A DNA stretch of 13,279 bases from Eubacterium sp. GTDB lineage: Bacteria > Bacillota > Clostridia > Lachnospirales > Lachnospiraceae. The stretch lies in contig JAILAS010000039.1 of assembly GCA_024681495.1 (NCBI GenBank), positions 1-13,279 on the forward strand, written 5' to 3'. Of this stretch, positions 1 through 6,509 are shown piece by piece; the first letter of the stretch is position 1, and every line of letters begins with the position of its first letter. A program made the translations under genes and the position numbers. The notes under the pieces are model-generated. The model was not told the origin of the DNA, made no database searches, and was given only the letters and a program-made list of their open reading frames with translations.

Positions 1-7
1 CTTTCCC

Positions 8-41
8 ACAAAAACCAAACGAGCCCCCACGAGGGAGGCTC
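8..41 (-). terminator. Rho-independent terminator of the exporter/lipoprotein operon
   Basis: On the minus strand positions 41-21 form an 8-bp GC-rich stem (one G-U pair) with a 5-nt loop. It is followed by a U-rich stretch, GTTTGGTTTTT (20 to 10). It lies about 50 nt past the stop of the lipoprotein gene and would end the operon. Confidence 0.75.
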
Positions 42-65
42 ATTCGGTGTCAGAATTTACTTAGG

Positions 66-89
66 TCAAGACTCGCTCGCGAGTCTTGA
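66..89 (-). other. Perfect 10-bp hairpin directly after the lipoprotein stop codon
   Basis: Positions 66-75 and 80-89 are exact inverted repeats (arms TCAAGACTCG / CGAGTCTTGA) around a 4-nt loop, two bases beyond the stop codon. No U-run follows on either strand, so this is not a classic terminator by itself. It may protect the 3' end or act in tandem with the terminator at 8-41. Confidence 0.6.
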
Positions 90-91
90 TA

Positions 92-2266
92 TCACTCAGA
101 CTTGACGATGAAGGTTACCTCTCCATCCGCCCCGTCTGCGAGTGCCGTGAAGGTCTTATACTCCTTTGCCGCATCGGCCACGCCGGAAACGTCGTCGAGG
201 ACTCCGGTGAGGTCATCGAAGAGGTCGGAGATCTCGTCGATGCCTTCCTCCTTGAACTCCTTCATGCCGTCCGCGAGCTCCTGCGCTCCATCGGAGAGCT
301 TTCCGGTTCCTTCGGACAGCGCGTCCGCGCCGTCGGAGAGCGTGTCGATTCCCTCGCCCAGTGCGGACGAGCCCTTGTAGAGTTTGGTCGATCCGCTCGA
401 GAGCGCCGTGATTCCGGATGTGAACGTGTATCCGGTGTCGGAATCCTTCTCGGTAAGCGCCTTCTCAAGCTTGGACGCTCCGGTCGAGAGGCTCTTCGCG
501 CCGCTCACTGCGGTACCCATGTTGCTGTAGATGGTGGCCATTCCCTCGGAAAGATCGGAGGCACCCGTCGCAGCTGCCGCCACACCGGTGACCATGGAGT
601 ATCCCGTGGAGGAATCCACCTCTTCGAGGCTGTCGGCTACGGTACTGAGGGCCGCGGCGGCTCCGGTCGCCTGATTGGCCTTGGCCAGATAGTATGCGTA
701 GCAGCCGTCGAGGAAGCTGTAAACGCTCGGCGCGTATGCGCCGTAGGTCGCATCGGAGGCCTGGGCCGATGCGATAACCTTGAGCTGATCGTATGCGCTG
801 GAGAGATCGCTCACGTCGGTGTAAGAGGAGTCGGCGGAGTTGAGCGCTGCCGCAGTCGCCATTGCCGTGTAGACGGCGTATGTGCCGTCCGACAGGCCCT
901 CGAGCCTGGATGACTCGAGCGTATCCCTGGCGCTCTTATACTTTTCGGCCAGCGTATTGGCGCCCGAGGCGATGCTCTCGTATCCTTCCGCCTGGGTGTC
1001 CAGAGTGGAGGGAAGCTCCGCCACCTTGGTGCTCATGACGGACAGGCTCTTGGAGAGGCTGGCGGCCCCGGTCTTGGCAGACTTCATTCCGGTATAGAGC
1101 TGCTGGAGACCCGTGCTCAGGCTGGACGCTCCGGAAGAAACCTGCTTCACGCCGGATACCAGAGACTTGGCAGAGGTCTTGAGGCTCTTGAGGGATGTGC
1201 TGAGGGTCCTGGCGCCCTTGGTAATCTGGACGTTGCCGTCCGAGAGCGCGGTCACGCCCGAGGTCAGCTTGTCGGTTCCCTCGTCCAGCTCGTCCGCTCC
1301 GTCCGCGAGCTCGGAGGTGCCGTCCACCAGCTCGTCAGTAGCGTCCACGAGCTTGTCGATGTCGTCCTCCACGTCGGATGCGTCAGCGGACTCGGAGTCC
1401 TCATCGGTTTCGTCGAAGAGCGATGCGCTGTACATGCTCATCATGGTCTTTATCTCGCAGTCCGTGACGTCGGCGGTGATGGTCACCTCGTCGGTCAGCT
1501 TGTCCTCGATCTCGTCGACTTTGTCGCTGTCAATGGCACTGAGGTCGAGCGCGTCGGAGAGGCCCGGAAGCGCGTATGCCACGATGATGTCGTAGTCGCC
1601 GTTGGTGATGACCTTTCCGCTGGAGACCTCCACGTTGGAGAAGTTGTCTGATGAGGCCATAATCGCCGTAGCCGCCAGGAAGGGAACCGTGGTCTCCTCC
1701 CCGTCCACGTCTACGGTCGCGTTGTTCTTATAGTTGATGGTAATCTCGAGCTCGCCGGTAGCACCCTCAAGTTCGGATGCATCGATGGACTGTCCGTCGA
1801 GCTTATAGCTAAGCGAGAGCTCTACGGGGAGCGAGTCGGTGGACGTTCCCTGGTAGTACACGTCATTGCCGGCGGCGGCGATGGTTACGTCCTCGCCGTT
1901 GACCGTGATTTCCTCGTCGCCCTTTGTGTTTACCACGTCCGTCAACGTGGTTTTATCGTTGATAACGGCCAGGCCCTCGTCGTTCTTCATCCAGTCGGAA
2001 ACGGTGATCTCCGTCACCTTTCCTGTCATATCGGTTACCGCGTAGACCTTCTCTTCCTTATATGCCACGCCCTCGCCGGACCCGCCGTCCGAGACGGTTT
2101 CATCGGCGTCTGCGGCATCGGCCGTCTCCTCTGTCGCGGCGCCGGACTCTGTCGCAGAGGAAGCGGTGGAGCCGCACCCTCCGAGCATTCCTCCGGACAC
2201 GCACAGAGACGCGCAAAGCGCCACTGCCGTTCCCTTTTTAAGTATATTAAAAGTCATATTTTTCAT
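92..2266 (-). CDS. Secreted lipoprotein with Leu-x-x-Gly heptad repeats, likely partner of the MMPL exporter
   Basis: 724 residues, predicted to be lipid-anchored on the outer face of the membrane. A signal sequence ends in a lipobox L28-G29-G30-C31, followed by an acidic Ser/Ala/Glu linker (32-66). Residues about 68-280 form a beta-type domain with a conserved look (DVYYQG at 135-140, Y-K-L-D-G at 154-158). Residues about 306-418 are some 16 unbroken heptads with the pattern L-x-x-G-x-x-x. A middle segment (420-555) lacks the pattern, and heptads resume at about 558-603 and 615-670. The tail ends in E-V-T-F-I-V-K. The heptads match the family described as X-X-X-Leu-X-X-Gly repeats, also seen in YhgE/Pip proteins, but there are no YhgE-type membrane segments here. 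The start has a GAAAGGAGA site. It lies 79 bp behind the MMPL gene on the same strand. An adaptor-like role is inference; the family assignment is firm. Confidence 0.85.
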   Translation of the reverse strand: MKNMTFNILKKGTAVALCASLCVSGGMLGGCGSTASSATESGAATEETADAADADETVSDGGSGEGVAYKEEKVYAVTDMTGKVTEITVSDWMKNDEGLAVINDKTTLTDVVNTKGDEEITVNGEDVTIAAAGNDVYYQGTSTDSLPVELSLSYKLDGQSIDASELEGATGELEITINYKNNATVDVDGEETTVPFLAATAIMASSDNFSNVEVSSGKVITNGDYDIIVAYALPGLSDALDLSAIDSDKVDEIEDKLTDEVTITADVTDCEIKTMMSMYSASLFDETDEDSESADASDVEDDIDKLVDATDELVDGTSELADGADELDEGTDKLTSGVTALSDGNVQITKGARTLSTSLKSLKTSAKSLVSGVKQVSSGASSLSTGLQQLYTGMKSAKTGAASLSKSLSVMSTKVAELPSTLDTQAEGYESIASGANTLAEKYKSARDTLESSRLEGLSDGTYAVYTAMATAAALNSADSSYTDVSDLSSAYDQLKVIASAQASDATYGAYAPSVYSFLDGCYAYYLAKANQATGAAAALSTVADSLEEVDSSTGYSMVTGVAAAATGASDLSEGMATIYSNMGTAVSGAKSLSTGASKLEKALTEKDSDTGYTFTSGITALSSGSTKLYKGSSALGEGIDTLSDGADALSEGTGKLSDGAQELADGMKEFKEEGIDEISDLFDDLTGVLDDVSGVADAAKEYKTFTALADGADGEVTFIVKSE

Positions 2267-2345
2267 GAACTTCTCCTTTCAAACCATACTACATTAAGTA
2301 TAAACCTTATTCCAAATTCCAAATTGACAATATTTCTCAGTCAGC

Positions 2346-4478
2346 CTACGCGTGCGAGTGGCCGGAGATCCCTTCGGTCTTCGCCCTTTCGGCCCGCTCC
2401 TGCTCGACCACCTCTTTGAAGCCGCCGCTCGTGCGGATTATCACGTAGTCGAGGACTCGAAGGAGCGAGGGAACTACGAGCGCTACCACTACCATCGATA
2501 TGAGCGCTCCCCTGGCCATCAGCGTGCACAGCGAGCTGATCATGTCGATGTCGGAGTAGAGGGCCACGCCGAACGTCGCCGCGAAGAACCCGAACGCGCT
2601 TACCATTACGGACTCGATCGACGTCTCGTGCGCCTTGGTCAGCGACTCGTCCTTGGTGAAACCGTGCGTCCTGTACTGCTTATACTTAGTGGTCATCAGT
2701 ATCGCGTAGTCGACGGTGGAGCCCAGCTGAATGGTTCCGATTACGATCTGCGCGATAAACGGAAGCGTCGTGTTCATGTAGCACGCCAGCGACATGTTCA
2801 GGAATATGGCGAACTCGATGCAGGCCACCAGCATGATGGGCAGCGTGATCGACTTAAACAGTATGAGGATGATTACGAACACAAGGCCGATGGAGACAGC
2901 CGAGACTATGGCGAAGTCCCTGTCGGTTATCTCGATGAGGTCGTCCGTGCAGGGTGCCTCGCCGACCAGCATGCAGTTCTCGTTGTACCCCTTAATGATG
3001 CTGTTTATGGAGTCAATCTGCGCAGAAACCTCGTCGGAGGCCACCTGGTACTCGCTCATAACGAGGATAACCTTCCAGTTGTCGCTCTCCAAAAGCTCCT
3101 TCATCTCGTCGGGAACCATGCTCTCGGGTATGGTGCCTCCCACCAGGGAGTCCAGGCCGAGCACGGCGCTCACGCCGTCTACATCATCGACCTCGTCGCA
3201 CATTTTGGCCACCTCGTAGGATTCCATCGAGGCGTCCGCCAATATCATGTGGGCGCAGCTTAAGTCGAACTTCTCCTGCAGCTCCTTCTGGGAGGAAACC
3301 GATGCCAGCTCCTCCGGCAGCGAGCTGTCGAGGTTGTAGTAGACGGGCACGTGGCTGTTTCCGTAGATCGCGAACGGAAGCAGGCAAAGGAAGATAACTA
3401 TCAGCGCCTTATAGTGCCTGGTAACAAACCCGGAGATGCGGCTTATACTCGGGATGAGCGGCCTGTGTTTAAACTTCTCGATGAGTCCGTCGAATACGAG
3501 GATCATCGAGGGCAGGATCGTTATGCAGCAGAGCACTCCGAAGATAACTCCCTTGGCCATTACGACTCCGAGGTCTAAGCCCAGTGTAAAGCTCATGAAG
3601 CACAGGGCAATGAAGCCCGCCACCGTGGTGATGGAGCTTCCGAACACGGAGGATGCCGTGGCGGCCACCGCGTTGACCATTCCCTCTATCTTATCTCCCT
3701 TGAAGCGCTCGGTCTGCTCCTGATACGAGTGCCACAGGAAGATGGAGTAGTCCATGGTGACTCCGAGCTGGAGCACTGCTGCCAGGGCCTTCGTTATGTA
3801 GGAGATCTCCCCGAGGAAGATGTTGGATCCGAGGTTGTAGACTATCGCCATTCCGATGCTCGCGAGGAACAGGAAGGGAACGACGAACGAGTCCATCGTG
3901 AGCGCCAGCACCAGGAGCGAGCACACGACTGCAATGAGGACGTACACCGGCGTCTCCTTATCCGAGAGGATTCTCGTGTCGGTTACGATGGTGCTCATTC
4001 CGCTGAGGAAGGTGCCGTCTCCGGCCACGTCCCTGATTTCCTCAATGGCGGTCATGGTCTCCTCGGCGGAGCTGGTGGTCTCGAAGATTACTATCATCAG
4101 GTTCGTGTCGCCGTCGTCGGTCTGGAAGGCGTCCACTATCTCGGAGGGAAGTGCGCTCGTGGGGACCGAGATGTCTACCAGCGAGTCGTACCATACGACC
4201 CTGGCCACATTGTCGATATCCTCGATCTCGCTCTTTAACGCGCTGACCTCCTTGGCCTCGAGTCCCTCCGTCACCATCATGGAAAAAGCGCCGGTACCGA
4301 ACTCGTCCACCAGGATGTCCTGACCCTCCATCGTCTCTATATCATCGGGCAGATAATATAGGATGTCGTAGTTTATCCCCGTGTTGAAGTAACCGATGCC
4401 TGCGGGAATGAGCAGCAGGACTGCCAGTATCAGGATGGGGATCCGAAATTTAACAACTTTTTGGGCGAATTTGTACAT
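2346..4478 (-). CDS. MMPL/RND-superfamily exporter (hydrophobe or lipid pump)
   Basis: 710 residues, a full two-repeat RND-type membrane protein. TM1 is at about 12-31 and is followed by an extracellular domain (about 35-175). A membrane bundle spans about 176-330, then comes the second half: TM at about 357-372, extracellular loop about 375-520, and a membrane bundle about 521-680. Each half carries the Gly/Asp-Tyr motif of proton-relaying MMPL proteins: D243-Y244 in G-V-T-M-D-Y-S-I-F-L and D590-Y591 in G-S-T-V-D-Y-A-I-L-M. The Asp-Tyr pairs are intact, so it is probably an active proton-driven pump. The short cytoplasmic tail ends in G-H-S-H-A. It is first in the operon, with a GAAGGGAG ribosome-binding site at 4487-4494, and lies divergent from the TetR gene. 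By family precedent the substrate is a lipid, bile-type amphiphile or toxic hydrophobe, but the sequence does not reveal which. Confidence 0.93.
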   Translation of the reverse strand: MYKFAQKVVKFRIPILILAVLLLIPAGIGYFNTGINYDILYYLPDDIETMEGQDILVDEFGTGAFSMMVTEGLEAKEVSALKSEIEDIDNVARVVWYDSLVDISVPTSALPSEIVDAFQTDDGDTNLMIVIFETTSSAEETMTAIEEIRDVAGDGTFLSGMSTIVTDTRILSDKETPVYVLIAVVCSLLVLALTMDSFVVPFLFLASIGMAIVYNLGSNIFLGEISYITKALAAVLQLGVTMDYSIFLWHSYQEQTERFKGDKIEGMVNAVAATASSVFGSSITTVAGFIALCFMSFTLGLDLGVVMAKGVIFGVLCCITILPSMILVFDGLIEKFKHRPLIPSISRISGFVTRHYKALIVIFLCLLPFAIYGNSHVPVYYNLDSSLPEELASVSSQKELQEKFDLSCAHMILADASMESYEVAKMCDEVDDVDGVSAVLGLDSLVGGTIPESMVPDEMKELLESDNWKVILVMSEYQVASDEVSAQIDSINSIIKGYNENCMLVGEAPCTDDLIEITDRDFAIVSAVSIGLVFVIILILFKSITLPIMLVACIEFAIFLNMSLACYMNTTLPFIAQIVIGTIQLGSTVDYAILMTTKYKQYRTHGFTKDESLTKAHETSIESVMVSAFGFFAATFGVALYSDIDMISSLCTLMARGALISMVVVALVVPSLLRVLDYVIIRTSGGFKEVVEQERAERAKTEGISGHSHA

Positions 4479-4486
4479 AAACTATA

Positions 4487-4494
4487 CTCCCTTC
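4487..4494 (-). promoter_or_regulatory. Ribosome-binding site of the exporter gene
   Basis: The minus strand reads GAAGGGAG, 8 nt before the ATG at 4478. It supports that start and contrasts with the divergent TetR gene, which has none. Confidence 0.7.
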
Positions 4495-4558
4495 ATTTTT
4501 AACACCAATGCTCCGGACCGGCCGGGGGTCGGCTTCGCCGTGTGACCGTTTGGAGCAA

Positions 4559-4577
4559 AAATGACTCATGGTCATTT
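4559..4577. promoter_or_regulatory. TetR-type operator, copy 1
   Basis: A palindrome with 7-bp arms, AAATGAC-TCATG-GTCATTT. It sits about 10-25 nt inside the predicted exporter transcript, where a bound repressor would block early elongation. Confidence 0.75.
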
Positions 4578-4591
4578 CTTGTGCTCATAAA

Positions 4592-4620
4592 GTTATAACA
4601 CTAAACTGACCGATGGTCAA
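4592..4620 (-). promoter_or_regulatory. Sigma-70-type promoter of the exporter operon
   Basis: On the minus strand a -35 box TTGACC (4620-4615) is separated by exactly 17 nt from a -10 box TATAAC (4597-4592). Each box matches consensus at 5 of 6 positions. Transcription should begin near 4585, giving a leader of about 107 nt. A TGAC-N5-GTCA operator overlaps the -35 box and spacer, and a second lies just downstream of the start point, an arrangement expected for TetR repression. Confidence 0.8.
4607..4619. promoter_or_regulatory. TetR-type operator, copy 2
   Basis: TGAC-CGATG-GTCA. It overlaps the -35 box (4615-4620) and the spacer of the exporter promoter, so binding would exclude RNA polymerase. 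Confidence 0.75.
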
Positions 4621-4635
4621 TAATTTTGAGGCACA

Positions 4636-4656
4636 AAAATGACTTTTGGTCATTTT
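4636..4656. promoter_or_regulatory. TetR-type operator, copy 3 (most symmetric)
   Basis: AAAATGAC-TTTTG-GTCATTTT has perfect 8-bp arms, the longest symmetry of the five copies. It lies between the two divergent promoters and overlaps neither core, so it may be a high-affinity or bridging site. Confidence 0.78.
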
Positions 4657-4682
4657 GTAAATATTGGCGCCCGAAAGGAAAA

Positions 4683-4695
4683 TGACTTTTGGTCA
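4683..4695. promoter_or_regulatory. TetR-type operator, copy 4
   Basis: TGAC-TTTTG-GTCA, the same core and the same centre bases as copies 3 and 5. It lies just upstream of the predicted -35 box of the tetR promoter. Confidence 0.72.
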
Positions 4696-4705
4696 GTTTG
4701 CATAA

Positions 4706-4734
4706 ATGACTTTTGGTCAGTTTTGTGTTATTAT
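4706..4734 (+). promoter_or_regulatory. Promoter of the TetR gene, predicted to give a leaderless transcript
   Basis: A -35 box ATGACT (4706-4711) and a -10 box TATTAT (4729-4734) are separated by 17 nt. The -10 matches consensus at 5 of 6 positions and the -35 at 4 of 6. The predicted start point, 7 nt past the -10, falls on the A of the ATG at 4741. Confidence 0.55.
4707..4719. promoter_or_regulatory. TetR-type operator, copy 5
   Basis: TGAC-TTTTG-GTCA. It overlaps the predicted -35 box (4706-4711) and the spacer of the tetR promoter, which points to autorepression. Confidence 0.75.
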
Positions 4735-4740
4735 CATTCC

Positions 4741-5421
4741 ATGGGACTTATAGAAGAGAAAAAACAGGCTAAGAAGGCTAAAATACTGAACTCGGCTTAT
4801 AAGCTGTTCACAGAGAAGACGCTGGAGGCGACGTCCATTTCGGACATTGCGCGCCACGCCGGTGTCGCCAAGGGAACATTTTATCTGTATTTTCACGATA
4901 AGTACTCCCTCTACGAGACTCTGGTGGTCAGCTGCTCGAACGAGATTATCGTGAAGGCGCTGCGCTCCATAGACCAGAAGACCCTCTCCACGGATAAGGA
5001 CTGGGTTTTCGCGATAATGGACAACATCCTCGACCAGATGCAGGAAGATCCCTCCATGCTCTCCTTCATCGCAAAGAACCTGAGCTGGGGCATATTTAAG
5101 AACGCCCTGCTCTCCGACCAGGACAGCGGCCACATAAACATGCACACCCTGTTCTCCTCACTGGTGGTAGAGGACGGGCTGCTCAAGTACTCGGACCCCG
5201 AGCTCATGATCTTCATGATAATCGAACTGGTGGGCTCCACATCTCACTCGGTGATTCTCGACGAATCGCCCACCACGCTCGAGCACCTGAAGCCGTACCT
5301 CTACAAAACCGTCGGCTCCATCATCAACATGTTCTACGTGGAGGACGTTTCAAAGAGGAAGGACGCAGCCGAGGCCGGCTTCGTCTGTCCCACCCCCGAC
5401 GAATTGCCCATTTCGTATTAA
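4741..5421 (+). CDS. TetR/AcrR-family repressor of the exporter operon
   Basis: 226 residues from the ATG at 4741. The N-terminus is a textbook TetR DNA-binding domain. A Lys-rich first segment leads into helix 1 (K-I-L-N-S-A-Y-K-L-F), then the helix-turn-helix I-S-D-I-A-R-H-A-G-V-A-K-G-T-F-Y-L-Y-F, then D-K-Y-S-L. The rest is a helical ligand/dimer domain with no specific match I can name. An in-frame ATG at 4639, preceded by a weak GAGG, would add 34 residues. That extension is only the translated operator repeats (N-D-F-W-S-V appears twice), so I reject it. No Shine-Dalgarno precedes 4741, and the -10 box suggests a leaderless mRNA. Divergent placement and the operator array make it the likely repressor of both itself and the MMPL/lipoprotein operon. 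Its inducer is unknown. Confidence 0.92.
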   Translation: MGLIEEKKQAKKAKILNSAYKLFTEKTLEATSISDIARHAGVAKGTFYLYFHDKYSLYETLVVSCSNEIIVKALRSIDQKTLSTDKDWVFAIMDNILDQMQEDPSMLSFIAKNLSWGIFKNALLSDQDSGHINMHTLFSSLVVEDGLLKYSDPELMIFMIIELVGSTSHSVILDESPTTLEHLKPYLYKTVGSIINMFYVEDVSKRKDAAEAGFVCPTPDELPISY

Positions 5422-5438
5422 ACAGAGAGCATCCTTTT

Positions 5439-5487
5439 CGGGCCCGACACGACCGCGCACCGCGGCTGTGCCGGGTCCGTCTTTTTA
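5439..5487 (+). terminator. Rho-independent terminator after the TetR gene
   Basis: A long GC-rich hairpin (5439-5479) follows the TetR stop by 17 nt. It has an 8-bp outer stem with one G-U pair, two small internal mismatches, and an inner stem CCGCG/CGCGG with a 3-nt loop. It is followed by TCTTTTTA. It separates TetR from the patatin gene. Confidence 0.85.
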
Positions 5488-5523
5488 TTCATGTTTTTCT
5501 TTATTTAATGGCTTTCGTGGGTT

Positions 5524-5529
5524 TATAAT
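5524..5529 (+). promoter_or_regulatory. Consensus -10 box of the patatin gene, predicted leaderless start
   Basis: A perfect TATAAT ends 6 nt before the ATG at 5536, so the usual +1 falls on the A of that ATG. The region that would hold the -35 (about 5500-5507) is a T-rich run with a poor match to TTGACA. No Shine-Dalgarno is present in the CCCCC between box and start. Confidence 0.6.
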
Positions 5530-5535
5530 ACCCCC

Positions 5536-6465
5536 ATGGGTATAAAAGAATTTTTTGAAAAACCGAAGGAATACGCCGTCGTGCTCTGCGGCGGAGGAGG
5601 AAAGGGCGCCTATCAGGTGGGCGTTTGGGGATATCTCGACGAGATCGGCCTCACCAAAAACATAAAGGCCATTTCGGGTTGCTCCATAGGAGCGTTGAAC
5701 TCCCTGCTGTTTGCTTCCGGAGACATAAAGCGCGCCATAGACATATGGGAGAAGGCCGACGCATCGCTCTTCACCCACAAGGGCGACGACCGCCTGTCGA
5801 CAGACGATTCCTACGAGGAAAACACCATATTGAAGAGGCTCCGCGCCTTCATATCCGATCCGCTCACGTCCATGGCGCCGTACAGCCAGGAGGGAATCGA
5901 GGACCTCATAGACACCCACATGGAGGGACGCTACGACAGACTTTTTGATGACGACATGATGCTCTACACCTCCACGTCGAGGGTAAAGGTCAGAGGCGTG
6001 CTTCAGGAGAACCATCACCTCCCGCTGGCAGGTCACTACGAGTGCCTGAACGGAAAGACACCCGAGGAGATACGCGAGTGGACCCTGGCATCCTGCGCCA
6101 TCCCGGGCGCATACCCTCCCAGGCGCATCGGCGAGCACCTTTACTACGACGGCGGCGCCACCGACAACGTTCCCCTGCGCCCCCTCGTCTGGGCGCGCTT
6201 CAAAAACATCATCATCGTACACCTGCGCACAGCCGACGATCCCAAGGAGATGGAGCGCCACATTACTTCCTTCGAGGGCCTGGACCTGCGCAACGTGAAC
6301 ATCTGGGAGATATATCCGTCGGATCCCGAGGTACTCGGCGACACCATGGAGCTTTCCTACGAAAAAACACTGGCCCGCCTCGCCATGGGTTACAATGACG
6401 CGAAGCGGACCCTATCGGTCGCCCCCGGGTTCTTCGGAACCAGGCTCCTTCCCCCGGAGGCATAA
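5536..6465 (+). CDS. Patatin-like phospholipase (RssA-type, cytoplasmic)
   Basis: 309 residues. All catalytic elements of the patatin family are present. The oxyanion-hole loop is G-G-G-G-K-G-A-Y at 19-26, the nucleophile elbow is G-C-S-I-G with Ser50, and the catalytic Asp205 lies in D-G-G (205-207), followed by A-T-D-N-V-P. The enzyme should use a Ser-Asp dyad to hydrolyse acyl esters of phospholipids or similar lipids. There is no signal peptide or membrane segment, so it acts inside the cell or at the inner face of the membrane. The C-terminus has the M-G-Y-N-D-A-K-R helix common in bacterial patatins. It stands alone between two terminators, so any link to the neighbouring lipid/hydrophobe exporter is only by proximity. 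It lacks a ribosome-binding site and is probably leaderless. Confidence 0.92.
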   Translation: MGIKEFFEKPKEYAVVLCGGGGKGAYQVGVWGYLDEIGLTKNIKAISGCSIGALNSLLFASGDIKRAIDIWEKADASLFTHKGDDRLSTDDSYEENTILKRLRAFISDPLTSMAPYSQEGIEDLIDTHMEGRYDRLFDDDMMLYTSTSRVKVRGVLQENHHLPLAGHYECLNGKTPEEIREWTLASCAIPGAYPPRRIGEHLYYDGGATDNVPLRPLVWARFKNIIIVHLRTADDPKEMERHITSFEGLDLRNVNIWEIYPSDPEVLGDTMELSYEKTLARLAMGYNDAKRTLSVAPGFFGTRLLPPEA

Positions 6466-6479
6466 TATTCCGTTGATAA

Positions 6480-6509
6480 ACGGCCGGCATAACGCCGGCC
6501 GTCTTTTTT
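6480..6509 (+). terminator. Terminator after the patatin gene, between convergent genes
   Basis: A 9-bp perfect stem ACGGCCGGC/GCCGGCCGT with a 5-nt loop, followed by CTTTTTT. The T-run reaches the stop codon of the convergent SDR gene (6508-6510). On the minus strand the hairpin is followed by TTTATC only, so it may also slow transcription from that side, less strongly. Confidence 0.9.

Noticed and set aside
86..913. Long plus-strand open frame opposite the lipoprotein gene
   Set aside because: It is antisense to a clear lipoprotein, lacks a ribosome-binding site, and its Gly/Arg/Val-rich translation is what the repetitive GC-rich heptad DNA yields when read backward.
2292..2325. Internal promoter or short direct repeat (ATTCCAA twice) between the exporter and lipoprotein genes
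   Set aside because: A TTGGAA/TAGTAT pair with 18-nt spacing can be drawn on the minus strand, but the match is weak in AT-rich DNA. Cotranscription from the upstream promoter is sufficient.
2352..3263. 303-residue plus-strand frame opposite the MMPL gene
   Set aside because: Shadow of the MMPL coding sequence. The translation is rich in Arg, His and Asp with no membrane or domain pattern.
4561..4719. Repeats as a CRISPR-like array
   Set aside because: Units are only 13-21 bp, palindromic and unevenly spaced across two promoters, with no cas genes nearby. They are regulatory sites.
4639..4740. N-terminal extension of TetR from the ATG at 4639
   Set aside because: The added 34 residues are only the translated operator repeats, the GAGG ahead of it is weak, and TetR proteins begin close to the first helix, as they would from 4741.
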